Below are positions 56,462-64,000 of a stretch of 64,000 bases of DNA, one piece after another. The position numbers and the translations under genes are program-made. Location of the stretch: positions 16,547 to 80,546 of the forward strand of contig MU616619.1 of assembly GCA_025201705.1 (NCBI GenBank). Reading direction: 5' to 3'. Each line of letters opens with the position of its first letter. Position 1 is the stretch's first letter. The DNA comes from Dissophora ornata. Its lineage: Eukaryota > Mortierellomycota > Mortierellomycetes > Mortierellales > Mortierellaceae. Below the pieces are notes generated by a model that was given only the letters and a program-made list of their open reading frames with translations, was not told the origin of the DNA and searched no databases.

Positions 56462-57423
56462 GACTATGGAGTGGGTTCCTGTGATTGGAGCCGCAAGAGG
56501 AGGAAAAACAACAGTGTCGGTATTCTGCGCAGGGTCACATTGTAGACAGTGCCCGTTGTTAACCCCGTGACTTCCGCCACCTTGCTGGAAGGTACACCGA
56601 CTTGTTGGGTCAAAAGAAACCACGCGTAGAACAAAGCAGGGTCACTTAGCACGGCTTCCTCGGAAGAAGTATACGCAGGTGGTGCTCGATCGCGCTTCCT
56701 GACAGCTTCCGATACTGTACTGCTAAGCGAAACAGTAGATCTTGAATCACCGTCTCCACTTTCAGTGAAACGCTGATTCCAACAGCAACCGTTGAAGCAA
56801 GATGTGTCAATAACGTAGGGTCATCTATTTCCAACCCCTGCGAGAACACGACACGCGCATCCGCCAAGCAACAACGCATGGCGCTTACCCCCATACCTCC
56901 CAAATCACTGCACATGCAGTTGTCCCACGTGCTGAGCAGCTCGTCAGCACACACTTCGCTCCTCCACTGTCCATCGGGATTCGTACTGCTACCATTACGA
57001 CAAGACTCCAAACAGTTACCACATGCGCTGTTTCTGCTGTCATGGAGGGCTCGAGATATCACATGTGCCAGTGATACTCTGCTGGAACTGGGTACAGCGG
57101 TTGCCTTGTTGGTGGTCTGGTCATTGCCTAACATTAACACGCTCCATCGAACCACAAGTACCACCATCTTATCGTCGCTTGCAGAATCCAGCGTTGAGGC
57201 CATCCTCGCTACCAAAGTCGGCAATGGCTCTTACTGAGAGCACGGCGCAGATGCTATAAGCACTCGAATGTACAGCAAATGCTTCGTCCTGCATCTTGCA
57301 TATCCTTTCGGCTGAGATCAGATCGAGGACAAGTTTTCTGTTTATCGCATTTGGCGTGGCTGGATCTTGGACTAGTTTTTCGACTGCCGCTTCAGACGAT
57401 CTTACTGTGGGGGAACGTAACAT
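56462..57423 (-). pseudogene. Frameshifted minus-strand gene relic with a helix-turn-helix
   Basis: Successive minus-strand frames overlap: 57423-57169 (AINRKLVLDLISAERICKMQ), 57224-56646 (192 codons; CGNCLESC, PDGQWRSEVCADELLSTWDN, CLADARVVFSQGLE) and a third frame down to 56,464. The third frame carries QQVGVPSSKVAEVTGLTTGT then VYNV, a convincing helix-turn-helix. Taken together they suggest one protein of about 320 residues broken by at least two frameshifts. A DNA-binding helix plus Cys pairs in a repeat-rich region suggests a transposase or a related mobile-element protein, but no DDE or other catalytic core could be identified. Confidence 0.35.
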
Positions 57424-57909
57424 GGTCTCTGGTGATGGTGGTTTACGAGGTAGGAAGGGTACATTTGGATGTATGAAGGGTCGTACGAGGGTTCATGCAA
57501 TAGGTCGTTGTTAGGTTTCGTGATCTTTGTCGAAGGTTCTGTTGCACGTTGTTGTGTGACAAGGTTGGCGGGACAAGATTGATTCTGAGTATAAAAATGG
57601 AAGTGCAGTACATGTATCTGTATACATGTAAACAACTACAACAATTTATCCCACTCAAGTGTCTTCTTGGACTATGGGATGGTAACATTCCAGCTTCGTT
57701 TCTCACTCCCGGATAAAGCCTTAATATTTGTATTTACAGTTCTATGCCTTTCTTGCATGGAATAGAGTTACCTCCTGAACCACATTCAATACCGTTACAT
57801 CGATCTACGCCTTTCTTGCATGGATCTACAGTACAGCATTTCCGAGTTATTTGAGCTGTCTTGAATTATTTTTTTTTGGCTGGTCGAATTTTTATATTTG
57901 TGCTGGCAG

Positions 57910-58094
57910 GGGAAATATTTGAGCTGGAAAATAATAGTCTGACAATTTCGGCACTCTCTTACATTCTTGCCTCGATGCATCGCCAGAGAAGACAACCTCC
58001 GATAAAGCATATATTGGCCCAATTACCAGCCCATTTACCAGCTCATGTTGCAGATCGTCAATTGTCAGACCACTTTCCAGCTTAAATATTTTCC
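57910..58094. mobile_element. MITE-like inverted repeat
   Basis: Left arm GGGAAATATTTGAGCTGGAAA at 57,910 continues to AGTCTGACAATT. The right arm (58,059-58,094) is its reverse complement with a few mismatches: CAATTGTCAGAC ... TTTCCAGCTTAAATATTTTCCC. Arms are about 36 bases with about 110 bases between them. Looser inverted similarity extends outwards to about 57,865 and 58,175. No coding content inside. This is the structure of a small non-autonomous DNA transposon or a stable hairpin. Confidence 0.6.
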
Positions 58095-58183
58095 CACAAT
58101 GTGGGCCACTTCTTGTCAATTGACTATTGATCAGCCCAGCCCAATAATTTATATTTAATCGGCCCAATATTTTTTCGTCAGAC

Positions 58184-58220
58184 AGCTTAAATAACTCGGG
58201 TTGTGGGGTCCTTTGAAAGT

Positions 58221-58255
<35 letters not shown>

Positions 58256-58267
58256 TAAATAGCTCGG
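58184..58267. mobile_element. Poly(A) tract flanked by 16-base direct repeats
   Basis: AGCTTAAATAACTCGG (58,184-58,199) and AGCTTAAATAGCTCGG (58,252-58,267) differ at one base. They enclose 22 bases ending in a run of about 30 A. This is what a very short, 5'-truncated retroposition leaves: poly(A) tail plus target-site duplication. Confidence 0.55.
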
Positions 58268-58880
58268 AAAATGTATTACCTCCTGAACCACATTCTATAC
58301 CGTTACATCGATCTACGCCAAATCTTGCATGAATTTACAATTATACCCCCTGAACCATATTCAACACCGTTACATAGATCTACGCCTTTCTTGCATGAAT
58401 CTACACCTCCTGAACCATATTCAATACCGTTACATCGATCTACGCCAAATCTTGCATGAATCTACAATAATACCTCCTGCACCACATTCAATACCGCCAC
58501 ATCGAACTACGCCTTTCTTCCTTGTCTTCGATATTGGTTAAAGGACAGGATCGAGTGAAGGGAGACAACGCAACTGACACTAGTCTCCCTTTTGTCTTAA
58601 ATATTTATGATTCTCGAGTCTGAGATTGAGAATACTCGAGAAACGAAAGGGCAGTACTGAGTAGAGGGCCGTTAATAAATAGGACTGATAAGACAGATGC
58701 AGTGACCATTGAGTTCTCGTGGCCATTCTGCACAGACGTCATGCGACAGATGCCCCTTTTTCACTCTTTATGCGCATTGTCACCCCTGTACACGTGCTAC
58801 TGATTTGTTCTTTGTAATCCTTTTTTTTTTTTATTCTTTGTAATCCAGGGCAGGGCGTATCAAGTCGCACAACTTTCTTC

Positions 58881-58888
58881 ATATAAAT
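58881..58888 (+). promoter_or_regulatory. TATA box of the P450 gene
   Basis: ATATAAAT 88 bases upstream of the ATG at 58,969, followed by CT-rich leader sequence. Confidence 0.5.
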
Positions 58889-58968
58889 TAACAGTCGATT
58901 CCTCACTCTCCTCCACCAAGCTTCTCCTTTTCCTTTTCCTCTTCCTTTTCCTGTTCCAGATTTACAAA

Positions 58969-60940
58969 ATGCCAGTTTCACATTCATTTTTCGAATATGT
59001 GCTTAAACGAAGTACTCCGTCCAATGGCTTCAAAGTGCTTCTAGCCATTTCAATGTTCTACCTTTACAAGTACCGCAGTCATGCCATCGGTACTCGCCGT
59101 CGCCTCGACCTTAAGCAACCTAAAGGTGCTGTTCCATTCTTGGGGCACTTAGCACTGATGGCATCCGTGCCGCCGACAGAATTATATGAGTTCCTTGTCA
59201 AGCAAAACGTCGAACTTGGTCCTGTTTGGTCTATCACACTTCCAGGATTCGGTCGCATGATCCAGATCGATAATCCCGATAATCTCGAGCACGTGCTTAG
59301 AGCCAACTATTCAAGCTATGGAAAAGGCACATTGTTCGTGGATATGATGAGTGATGCTCTCGGTGATGGTACAGTTGACTATTCTTGATCGAGATTGAAA
59401 TTGCTCTGACACTGGAATTTGTACCGTCAATATCATTCTAACGATCGTTATTGTGATTAGGCATCTTTACTGCTGATGGAGCCAAATGGAAGTTCCAGCG
59501 ACAGCTCGCAGTCAGTATCTTCAGCGTTAAAGCGTTCCGCGAATTTACGGGCAACATTTTTGTGCTTGAAGGAAAGAAGGTTATTGACATTCTTGGAAAG
59601 GTTGCTGATGATGGCACTGTCATTGACATACAAGATTTGCTACTTCAATACACACTGGACGTCTTCGGAACGTAAGTTCACCGCATCTTCACCTTTTCCT
59701 ACATTGATATCGGTCTACAAATCTAATCGTTGTTTTTATTTCTCTTGTGATATGCGCATTGACGTAAAAAGAGTTTCGTTCGGAAAAAGTTTTGGATGTT
59801 TAAACGGCATTGATCAAGTGGCTCCGTTTGCAGAGGCAATCGATGATTTGTTGGAAATATCAGCTCGTCGTATTAATGATCCAATATGGAAGATTCGAGA
59901 ACGCTTCAATGGCACTACCGAGAAGATCGCATCCGACAAAAAAATGATTCACGACTATGCGCAAAATATCATCGACAAACGTAGAAGAGAAGGGTATCAC
60001 GCAGAGAAGAAAGACCTTTTGCAGATGTTTATGAGTGGCAAAGACGATCTTGGCGAGTCACTGTCCGACAATCTCATCATTGATAACATCGTTACCTTTA
60101 CTGTAGGTGGCATTTGCATGCACCTTAAGCTTGGTTTTGAAATTGACAACAATGCTAACAGCAGAAATTTGGGTGATAGGCTGGTGGACGCGACAGCACC
60201 GCGCACGCGCTGACTTGGATGTTCTACTTACTTCTCCGAGATGGAACAGACGCAGATATCATGGAAAACCTCGTCCGAGAGGCGGATGATGTTCTTGAAG
60301 GGCAAGATCCTACTTACGATACCTACAAGAAGCAGAAATATACCGAAGCATGGTATGGCCATGCTTAAAGCTACAAGAAAGTTGTCTCACAATTTCCTTT
60401 TTAACACGATTTTTTTTATTCTTACATTTCATTGGGCAAAATCTCCAGTTTCAATGAAGGTAATCCCCACAATCGTCGTTGGCCTACAGCTACACAAGGA
60501 CCAACAAATTAACACGCGCATTTTGCATATTCGTAGCTCTTCGCATCTATCCTGTGGCCCCACGAAACCTGAGACATTGCGAAGTCGATGACATTTTGCC
60601 TGATGGAACTAAAGTCTATGCAGGAGAATGGGTGGCTTGGAGCTCGTATGTGATGGGTCGCAGCGAGCTTGTCTGGGGTGCTGATGCTAAAGAGTACAAA
60701 CCCTCACGATGGATGAACACCGAGAAACCACCTGCATCAAAGTTCAATTCTTTTCTTTTGGGTCCCCGAGTTTGCATTGGCCAGCAATTCGCGACGATTG
60801 AGGCACTGACTATCATTGGCATGATCCTCCAAAAGTTCAATCTGGAATTAGAGGATCCTTCCAGAGTACCCACGTACAGGCCTTCCATGGCATTCCCTAT
60901 GGCTGGTGGCCTGAATATCAGAGTTTCCTGGCGCACTTGA
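58969..60940 (+). CDS. Cytochrome P450, fatty-acid/alkane hydroxylase-like
   Basis: Six exons (58969-59368, 59461-59671, 59772-60102, 60180-60352, 60449-60459, 60537-60940) encode 509 residues. A short N-terminal membrane anchor (VLLAISMFYLYKY) is followed by KQPKGAVPFLGH. The oxygen-activating helix I motif is AGGRDSTAH, ExxR is EALR in FNEALRIYP, and the haem ligand is Cys455 in FNSFLLGPRVCIGQ. The overall pattern is closest to CYP52/CYP86-type omega-hydroxylases of fatty acids and alkanes, but the family number and substrate are not certain. Exon 5 is only 11 bases and supplies CFNE, so it is required for the ExxR helix. The frame is intact (1,530 bases) although the gene lies among decayed elements. 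Confidence 0.9.
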
Positions 60941-61040
60941 TGAATGAGAGATTCTTGCCTGCATTGCTGGAAAAAATTGATATGAAGGTCTGCCCATTTC
61001 GACACTATCCTTTCTCATCTCTAGTCTCTCTAATAAATCC

Positions 61041-61103
61041 TGCGATAATTTCAGGTTTACGTAGTGGTCTACAGAATAATGATGAGACAAGAGAGGGATC
61101 TTT
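61041..61103. repeat. Dispersed repeat, copy B (partner at 22,986-23,046)
   Basis: About 63 bases from GCGATAATTTCAGGTTTACG to GACAAGAGAGGGATCTTT, the same orientation as copy A. It lies just downstream of the P450 and about 230 bases before the Helitron end. Confidence 0.7.
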
Positions 61104-61327
61104 AATGGTGTACCAGGCACCACAATATATTATTTGGTGCATAGTCAATCTAGATTTCCAACTATCTAAGTGTGCAGTCCCAATATGCGACAACCCTTTC
61201 CCGTGGGAAAGGTTGAGAGTCGTCTAGTTTGAACGCATAGTGGACTTTCTGTGCCTGAGGTAAAACGACCTGCCAGAAGGAAAAAACAAATAAATTACTT
61301 CACAGTTGTACGAGGAATTAAATACGA

Positions 61328-64000
61328 CAAGCAAAAGCCCGTGGCTCACGCACGGTTGAGGAATGGGGGAGTGATGGCTTTATTACAATACGGATCTTCT
61401 GAAAATATTGCGGGTATGACGCGGGTGTTCTATATGGTTACAATATGGATTTGTAGACTATATTGCGGGTATATGTGCCGTCCCTTCCTTGAAGAGTGCC
61501 TTTGCTGATAAGGACCTTCAGACGGCGAGGATCTGTACATCGGGAAAACGTGTCATAGAGTTGGCCATGACCGAACACAGGCTCTGGGTGGTAAACGCCA
61601 ACGGAGTTGAGTGTCTGCCCGCGGGCCATGTTGATGTCATGGCGAAGGCGGGCTTGACTGGGAACTGACACCTTGTGTACATGACAGGGCATGTGCCATC
61701 ATCGACAGTGGTCAGAGGGATGCGAGGGAGAAAGACGCGCTTACATCTATGTGGTGGGATAAATGGCTTTGATGAGCTGCTTTTCAGGTGAACCGTGGAT
61801 GGCCGAGGGGAGAGGGGGCAAAGAGGACTTGTGGCGGTACGCAAATGTAACCGCTGTGGTCTCCGACTGCGATTGTTGGTTCGGTGCCCTCTCCAACATG
61901 AAGCAGAAAATCAATGAACCATTGGTTGGCATGGTTGGCAGCCACCCGCGTGTTGGTGTATTTGTAGATCCGCTCGTTTCTGGAGCTTCCCCGTATCTTC
62001 TTAGGATAGCGCTTCCTCGGATGATGCAAAGGTGGCACTATCATGACCTTTGTAGACGTACTTGAATAGGTACTTCACTGCGATGATGTACTGTGCAGAT
62101 CTCTACATTGATGTGAGCATTGTACTTTGCGGCCAAGTGCAGGTTATGCAGGACGGTCGAACGGTTATCAACTACTCGTCGACTTCTTCCTGCGCTGGCC
62201 TCAAAGGTAAAAGTACGGCCATTGTCCCGGCGTCGGTATATGGGGGTATCCGTTTTCTGTACAGGCCCTTGATTCCAGAAACGCCTTTGGGAAGTTCCTG
62301 CCGCACTTCTTATTCTCCATACAGTCGGCCGGTGGATTTGTTGGACCACAGAGGCGACGGACCATACACTTTTTCACCGTCTCGTAAGCCCGCGGATACG
62401 TAGCAGGATCCGGAATCTCGGCAGATATGAAGCGATCAATATCCTCGGGCGTCCGGGGGTTGTCTTCTGGCGCAAGGGTCAGAAGGATGTGTGCGTGTGG
62501 GAGGCCTCGCTTTTGGAACTCTACTACGGACACAAACGCGGGAACTTTTCCGAAGATATCTTTCACGGTCAAGTCTCGCATGAGGTCCTTGAGTTTGAAG
62601 TTGAACACCCGCGGCAGTCGATCTAGACGGTCATGGGCAACTTGGCCAGGGAAGAGGGCCTCTGAAATCTCTGGCCAAGCCGGATTGCATGTGAAGGTTA
62701 TGAAATAATCCGGAGAAGACGTCGCGCGCACAATCGCCATGACATCCTGACACAACTGGACCATGTATCGGGGGCCCGACGTGAAGGATGAGGGTAATAC
62801 AGTTCGACGACCAACAGTGGACGGGTTCGTATCGGCTTCGTGGATTGCATCTTGAATATCTACCATCGACGGGCAATTATGCGACCGCAAGTAATTTTTT
62901 TTTTGTGTGTGTGTGTGTGTGTGTAAAAAAACTTGATATAGTTCCGCTCTTTTCGTTTTCTGGTTCCAATAGCACCATGTCAGCCGGTTCATCTACGTCG
63001 CGGCATACATGTCGACAATGAACTGCATAAATAAATGCTTGGAGCGAAAGGTGATTTCGCTACCATCACCTTCTCGAAGTTGTAGCCGATACGAACCTAA
63101 GTCCTTCATAGTAAGGCGGTCCTGAGATGGCTGCAGTACGGGCCCGTCTCGCCGCGTCAAGTGGAGCCCAAGTCTAAAGCTGTCACTGCCCAATGGGAGA
63201 GGGTAGGCCATAGGATAATATAACGGATGGTAGATGGAGACCCTCTTGAAACTCTTGTCGTGTAGCTGAACGACGATATCTTCATCTTCAGCACAGTCCG
63301 AACCGTCACCTGGGAGGATAGCAGCGACTTCTTCTGCCGTCGGGGCATTATAACGTCATGGGTCGTTGGAGCGTTTCGCAATAATCCTCATGCCAAAAAT
63401 GGGAGCCTCGTCGGCACGGATACGCCCCCCGATACTTTTACACTGCTGTGCACATGGGTTCCGGTTCATCATCTCTTGCAGATCGTCCACGTCCACGATA
63501 CGCCGATCCTGTCGAGCTTCTCTGATACTTCGACCGATGAGTTCGATACGGTTACTGGCAGTAGTTGCGTGTTCTGTATTGTGTATGTACAGCTAAGCGA
63601 ACTTCTGCAGCCTTCCTTCGCCTGGAAAAATCGTGCCAAAGTATGATAGATCTCACCATGGATACGGATCGTCGGTGGCCCTCGGCAATTCATAAATTCA
63701 TAACTGAGAGATACAACTGGTATCCGGTAGATGTGAAGGGGAAGGTGGTGTTAAAGGTCCTTGTGTGTTCCAGAAACCTTTTCGAGATGTCCTTCTCAAC
63801 GTTCGTGCCAGTATAGAGATTGTACAGGACATCGGGGGGTCTGGGGAGAGGATCCAAGACAACTTTGCCCTGACGGCAGCATACAGAGAACGCTGGATCT
63901 CGGAGAGAGGAATTTTGAACTCGCTTCATTGTAAGGGTCAAAAGAGAAGACAACGGAACCGGCATTTGGCGTTATTTCATAGGCCAAAGAAAAAAAGAAA
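61328..64000 (-). mobile_element. Helitron, rearranged, running off the window edge
   Basis: Minus-strand rolling-circle transposon. On that strand the candidate 3' end reads CCGTG-CGTGAGC-CACGG, a short hairpin, then GCTTTTGCTTG, close to the Helitron 3' consensus CTRR, and the next base is T, as expected for insertion into AT. Upstream on the minus strand are the helicase tail and Rep domain. The 5' end is outside the window. A large internal deletion and several frameshifts make it non-autonomous. Confidence 0.7.
61438..63987 (-). pseudogene. Helitron Rep/helicase protein, decayed and internally deleted
   Basis: Read on the minus strand from the right edge: N-terminal PAFSVCCRQGKVVLDPLPRP and RFLEHTRTFNTTFPFTS, then YNAPTAEEVAAILPGDG, DIVVQLHDKSFKRVSIYHPL and FMQFIVDMYAAT. 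The Rep part has VLPSSFTSGPRYMVQLCQD, FITFTCNPAWPEI and the HUH strand EFQKRGLPHAHILLTL. Further on come YRRRDNGRTF, NAHINVEIC and KYLFKYVYKGHDSATFA. The sequence then jumps, within about 60 residues, to the end of the PIF1-type helicase: VFLPRIPL, RGQTLNSVGVYHPEPVFGHG and CTDPRRLKVLI. So most of the helicase is missing. Lesions: in-frame TAG after MYAAT, an extra base near ENGYP, and a frameshift near NVEIC. A plausible intron (donor GTTTTT, acceptor GGTAG) containing a TG microsatellite joins ELYQ to DIQDAIHEAD. Confidence 0.85.

Larger units (their letters stand above)
57760..58515. repeat. Minisatellite, about 50-60-base units, split into two blocks
   Basis: Units containing CCTGAACCACATTCAATACC, then GTTACATCGATCTACGCC and CTTGCATGAATCTAC occur at about 57,774-57,830 and four or five times at 58,270-58,515. 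Alternate units carry TTTCTTGC or AAATCTTGC. The MITE-like inverted repeat and poly(A) insertion lie between the two blocks, so they probably inserted into a once continuous array. Confidence 0.8.

Overview
The window is eukaryotic nuclear DNA from a filamentous, early-diverging fungus. Short GT-AG introns, compact gene spacing, fungal versions of PMA1, Mig1/CreA, Rpf2, Mtr4, Tho2 and Emi1, and retention of DET1 and Rheb point to Mucoromycota/Mortierellomycota. A Mortierella-type genome is my best guess; this is inference, since no rRNA or other marker gene is present.

Bases 1-53,000 are mostly a conserved housekeeping gene array. In order: plasma-membrane H+-ATPase (partial, +), a Mig1/CreA-type C2H2 repressor (+), ribosomal protein eL29 (-), an F-box/EF-hand protein (+), a YEATS-domain protein (-), aldehyde dehydrogenase (+), GAPDH (-), the exosome helicase Mtr4 (-), a transglutaminase-like protein (+), the Rheb GTPase (-), a small RS-rich protein (+), a HAD-family phosphatase (-), the Brix protein Rpf2 (-), a TB2/DP1/HVA22 protein (+), an Emi1-like protein (-), DET1 (-), the THO subunit Tho2 (-), a DUF2470-type membrane protein (-), an ADP-ribosylglycohydrolase (+) and an ABHD4/5-like hydrolase (-). 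I rebuilt the exon structures by hand from splice sites and reading phase. Total coding lengths are multiples of three in every case.

Two islands of mobile or decaying DNA interrupt this array. At 7.1-11.3 kb lie two head-to-head fragments of Fanzor, the eukaryotic TnpB-like RNA-guided nuclease. Around them are a fragment resembling a PD-(D/E)XK nuclease and other broken reading frames. At 22.7-24.4 kb is a decayed LAGLIDADG homing endonuclease of the HO/PI-SceI kind, next to a short repeat that recurs at 61 kb.

From about 53.2 kb to the end the window becomes accessory: microsatellites, minisatellites, a short aegerolysin-like frame, a 1.5-kb reading frame broken only by TAG codons, a broken helix-turn-helix frame, a MITE-like inverted repeat, a direct-repeat-flanked poly(A) tract, one apparently intact six-exon cytochrome P450, and a rearranged Helitron (Rep plus helicase tail) that runs off the right edge. 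Nuclear RNA processing is well represented (Mtr4, Tho2, the RS-rich protein, Rpf2). The most unusual content is the set of three unrelated DNA-cutting systems, Fanzor, homing endonuclease and Helitron Rep/HUH, all decaying within 64 kb.
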